Shown here piece by piece: positions 1-6,399 of a stretch of 9,955 bases of DNA. Every line of letters begins with the position of its first letter. The first letter of the stretch is position 1. The notes below the pieces were generated by a model. It was not told where the DNA came from and searched no databases. It saw only the letters and a list, made by a program, of their open reading frames with translations. The DNA lies in assembly GCA_964370405.1 (NCBI GenBank), contig CAYJJB010000068.1, positions 1 to 9,955 on the forward strand. Direction: 5' to 3'. Position numbers and translations under genes: made by a program. This DNA is from SIG603 sp964370405 (GTDB lineage Bacteria > Bacillota > Clostridia > Oscillospirales > Acutalibacteraceae).

Positions 1-339
1 TTTTCAAGTCATCAAATGAGCTATGTAGAAGAATTTTGCTCAAGCATTGCAATAATTAATGAAGGGCATATAAAACTTCACGGAAATTTATCTGAAATAA
101 TAAGAAATTATCCAAGAAACAAACTTGAAATATTTTCACAGTCAAATGAAGATATTTTGTCAAATTATAAAGAAGTTTCGCAGTTTGAAAACGGCAGGAT
201 AATAATTAATTTAAATTCACCAGAGCAAAAGCTTAGCGTCATGCGTGATGTTTTGGCAAAATATGATGTAGATAGAATTAATGTACTCGAACCCTCACTT
301 AATGAGATTTTTATTGAGTACACAAAAGACTCTATATAG
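1..339 (+). CDS. ABC transporter ATP-binding protein, C-terminal part (5' end outside window)
   Basis: The frame is open from base 1, so the methionine at 16 is internal and the gene begins upstream. The first residues read FSSHQMSYVEEFC: the histidine is the switch (H-loop) residue that ends an ABC nucleotide-binding domain. It is followed by the usual IAIINEGHIKLHG strand. The last ~80 residues fit the extra C-terminal domain (DUF4162-like) of NatA/YhaQ-type exporter ATPases, including the closing PSLNEIFIEY motif. Walker A, signature and Walker B motifs lie outside the window. The stop codon is 15 bases before the permease start, with the permease's AAGGAG site in between, so the two form an operon encoding an ATP-driven exporter. 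The substrate cannot be read from sequence; Na+ (NatAB), peptides or drugs are all possible for this family. Confidence 0.9.
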   Translation, partial: FSSHQMSYVEEFCSSIAIINEGHIKLHGNLSEIIRNYPRNKLEIFSQSNEDILSNYKEVSQFENGRIIINLNSPEQKLSVMRDVLAKYDVDRINVLEPSLNEIFIEYTKDSI

Positions 340-354
340 AAAGGAGCGGCTAAA

Positions 355-1632
355 ATGAATAACTTTTGGACAATATTTGAATATGAACTGATGCAGTTTG
401 TAAAGAAAAAATCCTTTGTAATTTTCACATTAATTTTTGCTTTAATAATTGCAGGCCTAATGTTTTTACCAAGAATTTTAGAAACACTCGACTCCCCTTC
501 CACCTCTCCTTCTCCCGAGGACCCTTCACAAGAACAACAAGAAGAACTTCCATCGACAGAAACTTTTGATAAGTACTTAATATACAGCGGCGACGATGTT
601 TTCTCATGGCTTGAAGATAGCTTAAGTGAGCTTGGAATTGAAGCTGAAAAAACAGATAAGTCATTTGATGAAATCACCCAGTCTGTAGAAAATGGAGATT
701 ATAAACTTGGCTTATCAGTAAATTCTGCAGATGATATAAGTGTTGTGCTTAAAAACAGAGGTCTTTATGATAGTGACGTCGGCATGATATCTTCTATATT
801 AATGCAGTACTATAAAATAACTGCCCTTTCAGGATATGGCGTTCCACAAGAAGAAGCTATAAATATATTAAATGCTGGAGTAAATATTAATACAGTTGAA
901 CTTGGAGTTGACCAAAGTCAAACTTATATGTACACACAAGTAATTACTTTCCTTCTTTACTTCTTAGTTTTATTTTATGGTCAAATTATTTGCATGGGTG
1001 TCGCAACAGAAAAAAGCTCTCGTGCAATGGAACTACTAGTTACAAGTGCAAAGCCAAATGCCTTACTTTTTGGAAAAATATTTGCAACTGCACTGGCAGG
1101 ACTTATACAGCTAATCGTAATTTTGGGAAGTGCTGTAGTATCTTATAATTTAAATTCTAGCTATTTTGAGGATATCCCTCTCATTGGCACAATTTTTGGT
1201 ATGTCACCTGAAATACTAGTGTACACCTTTGTTTTCTTCATTTTAGGCTTCTTCCTATATGCGTTTTTATATGGTGCGGCAGCCTCATTTGCCTCAAAGG
1301 TAGAAGATGTAAGCGGACTTGCATTTCCAATAACTATTATATTCATAATATCATTTTTCATAGTAAGTTTCTCTGTATCAAGTGGAAGTACTGATAACAC
1401 AATACTAACGGTTGCATCTTATGTTCCTTTTACCTCCCCTATGGCAATGCTTACAAGGCTTACAATGGGCGAAGCCACAAGTCTTGATGCTCTTATATCA
1501 ATTGCAATTTTATGTGTAAGTGTATGGCTTGTTGGAATGCTTGCTGCAAAAATTTACAGAGCAGGTGTTTTAATGTACGGAAATTCACCTAATATCAAAA
1601 CTATAATTAACAGTTTGAAGAACTCAAAATAA
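355..1632 (+). CDS. ABC-2 type transporter permease (NatB/YhaP-like)
   Basis: This is a 425-residue inner-membrane permease, the partner of the upstream ATPase. One membrane helix at ~21-38 is followed by a large extracytoplasmic domain (~40-190). Five further hydrophobic segments lie at ~193-216, 240-265, 287-308, 321-342 and 381-400. This 1 + loop + 5 layout is typical of NatB-type ABC-2 permeases. The cytoplasmic coupling motif EKSSRAMELLVTSAKP, then LLFGKI, at ~219-242 matches the family (EKxSRxxELLLxSxxP...GK). The start at 355 has AAGGAG at 341-346. Residues 46-70 are a Pro/Ser/Glu-rich linker just outside the first helix, encoded by an unusually C-rich, pyrimidine-rich stretch. The gene ends at a strong terminator. 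The family assignment is firm; the transported substrate is unknown. Confidence 0.88.
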   Translation: MNNFWTIFEYELMQFVKKKSFVIFTLIFALIIAGLMFLPRILETLDSPSTSPSPEDPSQEQQEELPSTETFDKYLIYSGDDVFSWLEDSLSELGIEAEKTDKSFDEITQSVENGDYKLGLSVNSADDISVVLKNRGLYDSDVGMISSILMQYYKITALSGYGVPQEEAINILNAGVNINTVELGVDQSQTYMYTQVITFLLYFLVLFYGQIICMGVATEKSSRAMELLVTSAKPNALLFGKIFATALAGLIQLIVILGSAVVSYNLNSSYFEDIPLIGTIFGMSPEILVYTFVFFILGFFLYAFLYGAAASFASKVEDVSGLAFPITIIFIISFFIVSFSVSSGSTDNTILTVASYVPFTSPMAMLTRLTMGEATSLDALISIAILCVSVWLVGMLAAKIYRAGVLMYGNSPNIKTIINSLKNSK

Positions 1633-1633
1633 G

Positions 1634-1674
1634 AAAAAAGCTGAAACGGAATTTACACCGTTTCAGCTTTTTTT
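1634..1674. terminator. Bidirectional intrinsic terminator between permease gene and nrdR
   Basis: A perfect 16-bp inverted repeat (arms 1634-1649 and 1658-1673; GC core GCTGAAACGG / CCGTTTCAGC) has an 8-base loop. It has T-rich flanks on both strands: T at 1668-1674 on the plus strand and the A run at 1634-1639 on the minus strand. It sits between two convergent genes, starts two bases after the permease stop, and overlaps the stop codon of nrdR. Confidence 0.92.
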
Positions 1675-2131
1675 ATCCTCTTGAATTAATGATTTTGCTA
1701 AGCTCGTCCATGAAAGTGTTTATATCCTTAAACTGACGGTAAACAGATGCAAATCTTACATAAGCTACCTCATCCACAGTTTTAAGTTTTTCCATGGCAT
1801 ATGTACCGATTATTTGAGAAGGAATTTCTCTATCGAGTGAGTTTTGAAGCAAATTTTCAATCTCATCTACAATTTTCTCAAGCGTTGCAATTGAAACAGG
1901 TCTTTTTTCGCAAGCACGAAGCAAGCCGTTTAAAAGTTTGTTTCTGTCAAATGTCTCTCTTGATTTATCCTTTTTGATAACAACGACAGGTACTGTTTCT
2001 ATTGTTTCATAGGTTGTAAATCTCTTCGAGCACTTAAGACATTCTCTTCTTCTCCTAATTTTTTCGCCTTCATCTGTTGGTCTTGAGTCTATAACTTTAC
2101 TCTCTTCATAAGCACAAAATGGGCATTTCAT
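1673..2131 (-). CDS. nrdR: Transcriptional repressor NrdR
   Basis: This is the ATP/dATP-sensing repressor of ribonucleotide reductase genes. The 152-residue protein matches the family length. It opens with the four-cysteine zinc ribbon MKCPFC (C3, C6) and CLKC (C31, C34), with SRPTDEG and the basic IRRRREC segment between them. Then come RFTTYE and an ATP-cone domain beginning VVVIKKD and continuing with RNKLLNGLLRACEKR. The start at 2131 is preferred over the in-frame ATG at 2161. It gives the canonical MKCPFC N-terminus and sits behind a strong GGAGGTGG site, whereas the longer form adds ten unsupported residues across that site. No ribonucleotide reductase gene or clear NrdR box is visible in the window, so its targets must lie elsewhere. 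The gene has a plausible promoter of its own. Confidence 0.96.
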   Translation of the reverse strand: MKCPFCAYEESKVIDSRPTDEGEKIRRRRECLKCSKRFTTYETIETVPVVVIKKDKSRETFDRNKLLNGLLRACEKRPVSIATLEKIVDEIENLLQNSLDREIPSQIIGTYAMEKLKTVDEVAYVRFASVYRQFKDINTFMDELSKIINSRG

Positions 2132-2136
2132 AATTT

Positions 2137-2144
2137 CCACCTCC
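2137..2144 (-). promoter_or_regulatory. Ribosome binding site that fixes the nrdR start
   Basis: On the minus strand GGAGGTGG lies 5 bases before the ATG at 2131. A longer reading frame from 2161 would place this site inside the coding sequence, so the shorter protein is the right one. Confidence 0.85.
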
Positions 2145-2159
2145 AAGGTTAGTGCTAAC

Positions 2160-2189
2160 ATTATACTATATAATATATAAAAAAAGCAA
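2160..2189 (-). promoter_or_regulatory. Putative sigma-A promoter of nrdR
   Basis: On the minus strand the -10 box is a perfect TATAAT (2165-2160). The -35 box is TTGCTT (2189-2184), with an 18-bp spacer. The -35 box overlaps a weak terminator-like arm of the gene upstream. This is a sequence match only. Confidence 0.5.
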
Positions 2190-2210
2190 GAAAAAAGTGC
2201 TTTTTGCTTT
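2179..2210 (-). terminator. Weak terminator-like hairpin after the isomerase/epimerase gene
   Basis: Just after the stop of the minus-strand gene at 2215, AAAGCAA (2210-2204) can pair with TTGCTTT (2189-2183), with further A-T pairs inside. A run of T follows on the minus strand (2185-2179). The stem is AT-rich and probably inefficient, so some read-through into nrdR is likely. Confidence 0.35.
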
Positions 2211-2214
2211 ACAT

Positions 2215-3003
2215 TTAGAAGAATTTACCTAGAAAATCCTTGCTTTTTGTTAAATTTTCACTGCTTTTTATGGAAGATGAGTATACTTCCGTACAAATTG
2301 TCCTATCAAAACCTTGCTTTTTAAGCTGTGAAAATAGGCTATAAAAGTCAAAATTCCCTTCTCCTGGCACTATGCAAAGCTTATCTGCTAGACAGTCACT
2401 AAGGTGCACATGCATTAAACTATTTCCCATTGCTTCAATCATTTTAAAGCTATCTTGCTTTGCATGTCTTGCCTGCTTTATATCAAATACAAACTTGCAG
2501 TCATCTTTTAAATTTTTCTTCATATCATCAATAAACTCTACAGTTTCGCCTCTGTAAAACTGCACATTTTCCTGACACAAATATACATCAAACTGCCTTG
2601 CAATTTCATATAGCTTTAAATATCTTTCAAAATATCGTGCGTTTTCACCACAAAACCCACCATATTTACCTCTATGTTCACCATGAAAAACAAAAACATT
2701 TGCCCCAAGATATGCACAGGCCTCAAAATATCTCTTATACTTTTCACAGCTTTCATCAAATCTTCTTTCATAATCTGAAAAAAACATCATCGCTTCAAGT
2801 AAACACTCAAACGGGTGCAAGCTATCAAACTTTACACCGTTTGAAATTGCAATATTCTTAAGCTCTTTCAGGTATTCAATTTCAATTTCGCTATGAGCAT
2901 TAATAAACAGCTCGAAATTTTTATATCCACACTTTATTAGCACATTTAAACTGTCCTCTGTAAGGCGTGGGTACAGGCAAGCTGTAGAAATTCCTAAATT
3001 CAA
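2215..3003 (-). CDS. Sugar phosphate isomerase/epimerase-like TIM-barrel protein
   Basis: This 262-residue protein belongs to the xylose-isomerase-like (AP endonuclease 2) TIM-barrel superfamily. Motifs in order are LGISTACLYP at the first strand, SLHPFE (~61-66), VFVFHGEHRGK (~103-113), CQENVQFYRG (~143-152), FVFDIKQARHA (~171-181), HVHLSDC (~198-204), VPGEGNFDF (~212-220) and CTEVYS (~237-242). Glu145, Asp174, His200 and Glu239 are in the right places to be the E-D-H-E divalent-metal site of this fold, so a metal-dependent enzyme is likely. The substrate is unknown; family members act on sugars, inositols or hydroxypyruvate, and a few on abasic DNA. No sugar-catabolic genes are nearby to narrow it down. 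The start is TTG, chosen because GAGGG lies 6 bases upstream and the N-terminus begins directly at the first barrel strand. Confidence 0.85.
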   Translation of the reverse strand: MNLGISTACLYPRLTEDSLNVLIKCGYKNFELFINAHSEIEIEYLKELKNIAISNGVKFDSLHPFECLLEAMMFFSDYERRFDESCEKYKRYFEACAYLGANVFVFHGEHRGKYGGFCGENARYFERYLKLYEIARQFDVYLCQENVQFYRGETVEFIDDMKKNLKDDCKFVFDIKQARHAKQDSFKMIEAMGNSLMHVHLSDCLADKLCIVPGEGNFDFYSLFSQLKKQGFDRTICTEVYSSSIKSSENLTKSKDFLGKFF

Positions 3004-3009
3004 AATAAT

Positions 3010-3014
3010 CCCTC
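3010..3014 (-). promoter_or_regulatory. Ribosome binding site supporting a TTG start
   Basis: On the minus strand GAGGG lies 6 bases before the TTG at 3003-3001. The nearby ATG that overlaps this GAGGG is out of frame with the protein, so TTG is the best start. Confidence 0.65.
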
Positions 3015-3030
3015 ATTTCTCTTTCTTATC

Positions 3031-3059
3031 ATTATACACGTAAAAATGCTTGATTTAAA
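3031..3059 (-). promoter_or_regulatory. Putative promoter of the isomerase/epimerase gene
   Basis: On the minus strand the -10 box is a perfect TATAAT (3036-3031). The -35 box is TTTAAA (3059-3054), with a 17-bp spacer. The -35 box overlaps that of the divergent promoter for the ABC-F gene. Confidence 0.5.
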
Positions 3060-3078
3060 GTAGAATTTTTATTATAAT
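3050..3078 (+). promoter_or_regulatory. Putative promoter of the ABC-F / mtaB operon
   Basis: The -35 box is TTGATT (3050-3055) and the -10 box a perfect TATAAT (3073-3078), separated by 17 bp. It lies 35 bases before the ABC-F start codon, whose ribosome binding site is GGAG at 3105-3108. Confidence 0.65.
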
Positions 3079-3113
3079 TAAAATTAATATATATTTTTTG
3101 AAATGGAGTTACT

Positions 3114-5012
3114 ATGGCACTACTTACTGCTACCAACATAAAAAAGATGTTTTCTGTTGATACCGTACTTGAAAACATTAGTTTTGAAATACAAAAAAAC
3201 GACCACATAGGACTTGTGGGCGTCAATGGCTCAGGCAAAACCACTCTCTTTAAAGTTATGTCCGGAGAATATGACAGTGACGAAGGTCAGTGTATTTTCT
3301 CAAAAGAAACAAAACTATCATACATGGAACAACATGTCTGTAAAGATGAAGAAATTACCGCATACGACGAAGTTTTAAGTGTATTTTCAGATATTATAAA
3401 TTTAGAACACGAGCTTGAACTTGTTACGGAAAATTTATCTAACACTCATGGCAAGCAAGAACTTGACAAGCTAATCACTTTACAATCGTCACTTAGCGAA
3501 AAATTTAATGACATTGGTGGTTTAACATATAAAAACAGAGTTAAAAGCACCCTAACTGGCCTTGGCTTTACAGAAAAGCAAAGTGCTGAAAAAGTTGTAA
3601 ATTTAAGTGGTGGCCAAAAAGGAAAATTGCAACTTGCAAAAATGCTTTTAAGTGGCGCAAATTTATTACTGCTTGACGAACCTACAAACCACCTTGATAT
3701 TTCAGCCACAGAATGGCTTGAAGACTTTTTAAAGGCGTATTCAGGTGCATTTATGGTAATATCGCATGATAGGTATTTTCTCGATAGAATTACCAATAAA
3801 ACCTTTGAGCTCTCAGGAACAAAACTTCATAAATATAACGGAAATTACTCTGCATTTGTCACACAAAAAGACGAACGCATACTTTCTATGAAGCGAGTTT
3901 ATGACAATACTCAAAAAGAAATTAAGCGTATAGAAGGTATAATTGAGCAGCAAAAACGCTTTAATCAAGAACGAAATTACATAACAATCGCCTCAAAACA
4001 AAAGTCTATAGACCGACTAGAAGCTACACTTGAAAAACCTCCGGAAAGCGATGATACGATGAATTTCGAGTTTTCTGTGAGCAGGCGAGGTGGAAACGAT
4101 GTGCTTTTTGCACGAAACCTATCCCTTTCATTTGGGCAAAACCATATTTTTTCAGATGTTTCTATGGACGTTTACAGAAAAGACAGAGTTTTTCTTTTAG
4201 GCCCTAATGGCTGTGGAAAAACCTCCCTATTAAAAATACTTTTAGACATATATAAAAGCGATGCGGGAGAATTTAAGTTTGGTTCTAATATAGACATTGN
4301 NNNNNNNNNTAATTTAAACCCTAAAAAGACAGTTATTGATGAAATTTGGGACTTACACCCATTAATGTCACAAACCCAAATCAGGAGCGCTCTTGCCGTG
4401 TTTTTATTTAAAGGTGAAGATGTTTTTAAACCTGTTAGCGGTTTAAGTGGTGGTGAAAGAGCAAGAGTTTTATTGCTAAAACTAATGCTCTCAGATACAA
4501 ATTTACTAATTTTGGACGAACCTACCAACCATCTTGATATTAATTCACGAGAGGCTTTAGAAACTGCGCTTTTAAGTTACGATGGCACTTTACTTGTAGT
4601 ATCGCACGACCGATATTTAATAAATAAACTTGCTGATAAAATTTTCTATTTAAATAAAGATGGAATTACAACATTTAATGGAAATTATGATTATTATTTA
4701 GAGAAAAAAGACAGTAAAGCAGAGGTGCTTTCCAAGCCTGTTCCTAAAGTTAATGAATATAAACTTAACAAAGAAAGAAAATCTGAGCTACGAAAACTTA
4801 CTAATCAAGTTTCAAAATGCGAAGAGAATATAGATCGCATAGATGCTGAGATATTGAAGATTGAAGAGAAATTAGCTACTCCAGAAATCGCAAGCGATTA
4901 CGTAAAGGCGCTTGACCTTACGAACGAAATGCACGAATTAAAAGAAGAGAGCGAAAACTTGCTTCTTCTTTGGGAAGAGCTGCATGCAAAACTTTTAGAA
5001 TATGAAGAATAA
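3114..5012 (+). CDS. ABC-F family ATPase (YdiF-like), interrupted by a 10-N assembly gap
   Basis: This 632-residue protein has two ABC ATPase domains and no membrane segment, the mark of the ABC-F family, cytosolic ATPases that act at the ribosomal E site. Domain 1 has Walker A GVNGSGKTT (36-44), signature LSGGQ (164-168), Walker B LLLLDEPTNHLD (184-195) and switch H218. Domain 2 has Walker A GPNGCGKTS (363-371), signature LSGGE (444-448), LLILDEPTNHLD (464-475) and switch H498. Both catalytic glutamates (E189, E469) are present. The ~80-residue charged linker between the domains is of housekeeping length. Residues ~550-630 form a charged C-terminal coiled coil, as in YdiF/Uup-like members. 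A run of Ns removes the start of the second Q-loop. Antibiotic-resistance members also exist in this family, but nothing here favours that. The gene is probably co-transcribed with mtaB. Confidence 0.92.
   Translation: MALLTATNIKKMFSVDTVLENISFEIQKNDHIGLVGVNGSGKTTLFKVMSGEYDSDEGQCIFSKETKLSYMEQHVCKDEEITAYDEVLSVFSDIINLEHELELVTENLSNTHGKQELDKLITLQSSLSEKFNDIGGLTYKNRVKSTLTGLGFTEKQSAEKVVNLSGGQKGKLQLAKMLLSGANLLLLDEPTNHLDISATEWLEDFLKAYSGAFMVISHDRYFLDRITNKTFELSGTKLHKYNGNYSAFVTQKDERILSMKRVYDNTQKEIKRIEGIIEQQKRFNQERNYITIASKQKSIDRLEATLEKPPESDDTMNFEFSVSRRGGNDVLFARNLSLSFGQNHIFSDVSMDVYRKDRVFLLGPNGCGKTSLLKILLDIYKSDAGEFKFGSNIDIXXXXNLNPKKTVIDEIWDLHPLMSQTQIRSALAVFLFKGEDVFKPVSGLSGGERARVLLLKLMLSDTNLLILDEPTNHLDINSREALETALLSYDGTLLVVSHDRYLINKLADKIFYLNKDGITTFNGNYDYYLEKKDSKAEVLSKPVPKVNEYKLNKERKSELRKLTNQVSKCEENIDRIDAEILKIEEKLATPEIASDYVKALDLTNEMHELKEESENLLLLWEELHAKLLEYEE
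4300..4309. other. Assembly gap (10 Ns) inside the ABC-F gene
   Basis: Ten undetermined bases replace residues 396-399 of the ABC-F protein, between NIDI and NLNPKKTVIDEIWD. The reading frame is kept on both sides. Homologues normally carry a GYYDQ-type Q-loop segment here, so the true gap is probably longer than ten bases. Confidence 0.97.
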
Positions 5013-5016
5013 GAGG
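5013..5016 (+). promoter_or_regulatory. Ribosome binding site supporting the TTG start of mtaB
   Basis: GAGG directly follows the ABC-F stop codon (5010-5012) and lies 6 bases before TTG at 5023. The tight spacing suggests translational coupling with the upstream gene. Confidence 0.65.
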
Positions 5017-5022
5017 TAAATT

Positions 5023-6315
5023 TTGAAAATTAAAGCAGTAACTTTAGGTTGCAAAGTTAATCAATACGAAACACAAGCCATACTTTCAATGTTGCAGAAA
5101 AATGCAATAACCCAAGTAACAGATGGCGAAGATGCGGATATAGTGCTTATAAACTCCTGCACTGTAACTGCTTCAAGTGATAAAAAAGTCCGTCAAACCT
5201 TCAGACAGGAAAAAAAGAAAAACCCACATGCAATAATGATTTTAACAGGTTGCATGGCACAAGCTTTCCCTGAAAAATCTCAGGAACTTGACGATGCAGA
5301 TATAATTATCGGCACAACAAACCGCAAAAATTTAGTCGGACATATTATGAATTTCATGTCTCATAAGCAACGAATTATAGATATACAAAATCATGAGAAC
5401 AATGAAAAATTTGAAGATATGGAAATTGACTCATTTAGTGATAGAACTCGTGCTTATCTAAAAATACAAGACGGCTGCAACCGCTTTTGCTCGTACTGCA
5501 TAATTCCTTATGCAAGAGGAAGAGTGCGCTCTAAAGCGCTTGACTTAATAAAAAAAGAGCTGACCTCCCTGTCAGAAAATGGATATAAAGAGATAGTACT
5601 TACAGGTATAAACCTATCTTGCTATGGACAAGATTTGGGGCTAGATTTATGTGATGCGGTAGAGCTTGCCTGTGAAACTTATGGTATAGAAAGAGTAAGA
5701 CTTGGTTCTTTGGAACCTGAAAAACTTGATATTAATGTCATTAAAAGACTTTCAAAATGCGAAAAACTTTGTCCACAATTTCATTTATCCCTACAAAGTG
5801 GTTGTGATGAAACTTTACAGCGCATGAACAGACATTATAGCACCGATGACTATAGAATAATTGTAAAAAATTTGCGAGAGCATTTTGAAAACGTTGCAAT
5901 AACTACTGATATAATGGTTGGCTTTCCAGGTGAAACTGACGAAGAGTTCGACAAGTCGTATAGCTTTGTAAAGGAGATATGCTTTTCGCAAGCGCATGTA
6001 TTTGCATACTCTCGCCGACAAGGAACCAAGGCTTACGACATGTCTTCTCAGATTACAAATTCTATAAAAGACGAGCGAAGCAAAAAAATGATTTCCCTGG
6101 CAATAGACAGCAAATTAGCTTTTCATAAAAAAATGCAAGGACAAATTTTTGATGTTTTATTTGAGAGAGAAGTTGAAAAAAATGTGTACGAAGGCCACAC
6201 GTCAAATTATGTTAATGTTTTAGTAAGTAGCAGTAAGGATTTAAAAACAAATTTACTCCCTATTTTAATTAATTCTTTTGACAGCGAGCATTGCTATGGA
6301 AAAATTAGCAAATAA
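5023..6315 (+). CDS. mtaB: tRNA (N6-threonylcarbamoyladenosine(37)-C2)-methylthiotransferase MtaB
   Basis: This is a radical-SAM enzyme that adds a methylthio group to t6A at position 37 of ANN-decoding tRNAs, giving ms2t6A. The 430-residue protein shows the three parts of the family. The N-terminal methylthiotransferase domain has its cluster cysteines at C10 (TLGCKVNQYE), C46 (INSCTVT) and C77 (LTGCMAQ). The radical-SAM core has CxxxCxxC at C152/C156/C159 (DGCNRFCSYCIIPYARGR). A C-terminal TRAM-like RNA-binding domain covers ~370-430. TLGCKVNQYE is the signature that separates MtaB from MiaB and RimO. The start is TTG, which places the first strand (KIKAVTLGC) at the N-terminus as expected. 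It lies 10 bases after the ABC-F stop, so the two are probably one transcript. The assignment is firm. Confidence 0.93.
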   Translation: MKIKAVTLGCKVNQYETQAILSMLQKNAITQVTDGEDADIVLINSCTVTASSDKKVRQTFRQEKKKNPHAIMILTGCMAQAFPEKSQELDDADIIIGTTNRKNLVGHIMNFMSHKQRIIDIQNHENNEKFEDMEIDSFSDRTRAYLKIQDGCNRFCSYCIIPYARGRVRSKALDLIKKELTSLSENGYKEIVLTGINLSCYGQDLGLDLCDAVELACETYGIERVRLGSLEPEKLDINVIKRLSKCEKLCPQFHLSLQSGCDETLQRMNRHYSTDDYRIIVKNLREHFENVAITTDIMVGFPGETDEEFDKSYSFVKEICFSQAHVFAYSRRQGTKAYDMSSQITNSIKDERSKKMISLAIDSKLAFHKKMQGQIFDVLFEREVEKNVYEGHTSNYVNVLVSSSKDLKTNLLPILINSFDSEHCYGKISK

Positions 6316-6325
6316 TTCTACATTT

Positions 6326-6350
6326 AACAAAAGTTTTTGTTGCTTTTTTT
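6326..6350 (+). terminator. Weak terminator-like hairpin after mtaB
   Basis: AACAAA (6326-6331) can pair with TTTGTT (6336-6341) and is followed by GC and seven Ts (6344-6350). The stem has a single G-C pair, so termination would be partial at best. Confidence 0.3.
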
Positions 6351-6377
6351 GAATTTTTGTGGGATTATTAATATAAG
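6349..6377 (+). promoter_or_regulatory. Putative promoter of the UMF1-family transporter gene
   Basis: The -35 box is TTGAAT (6349-6354) and the -10 box TATAAG (6372-6377), with a 17-bp spacer. They are placed just after the weak mtaB terminator and 22 bases before the start codon. Confidence 0.5.
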
Positions 6378-6389
6378 AAAAATTAATTT

Positions 6390-6394
6390 GGAGG
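6390..6394 (+). promoter_or_regulatory. Ribosome binding site that fixes the transporter start
   Basis: GGAGG lies 5 bases before the ATG at 6400. An in-frame TTG at 6337 would extend the protein by 21 residues but overlaps the terminator-like T run and the promoter, so it is rejected. Confidence 0.85.
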
Positions 6395-6399
6395 ATACT

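Noticed and set aside
165..677. Minus-strand open frame of 170 codons opposite the exporter genes
   Set aside because: It is a low-complexity Ser-rich translation antisense to two well-supported genes, crosses their junction, and has no family motifs.
2132..2161. Ten-residue N-terminal extension of NrdR
   Set aside because: It overlaps the strong ribosome binding site and the -10 region, and would displace the invariant MKCPFC N-terminus.
4172..4528. Minus-strand open frame across the N run
   Set aside because: It is the antisense shadow of the ABC-F second ATPase domain, whose plus-strand motifs are unambiguous.
3114..5012. ABC-F gene as an antibiotic-resistance determinant
   Set aside because: The linker between the ATPase domains has housekeeping length, the C-terminal coiled coil is YdiF/Uup-like, and the neighbour is a tRNA-modification gene. 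Nothing in the sequence supports resistance.
6337..6399. Twenty-one-residue N-terminal extension of the UMF1 transporter
   Set aside because: It overlaps the terminator-like T run and the likely promoter; the ATG at 6400 has a perfect GGAGG site.
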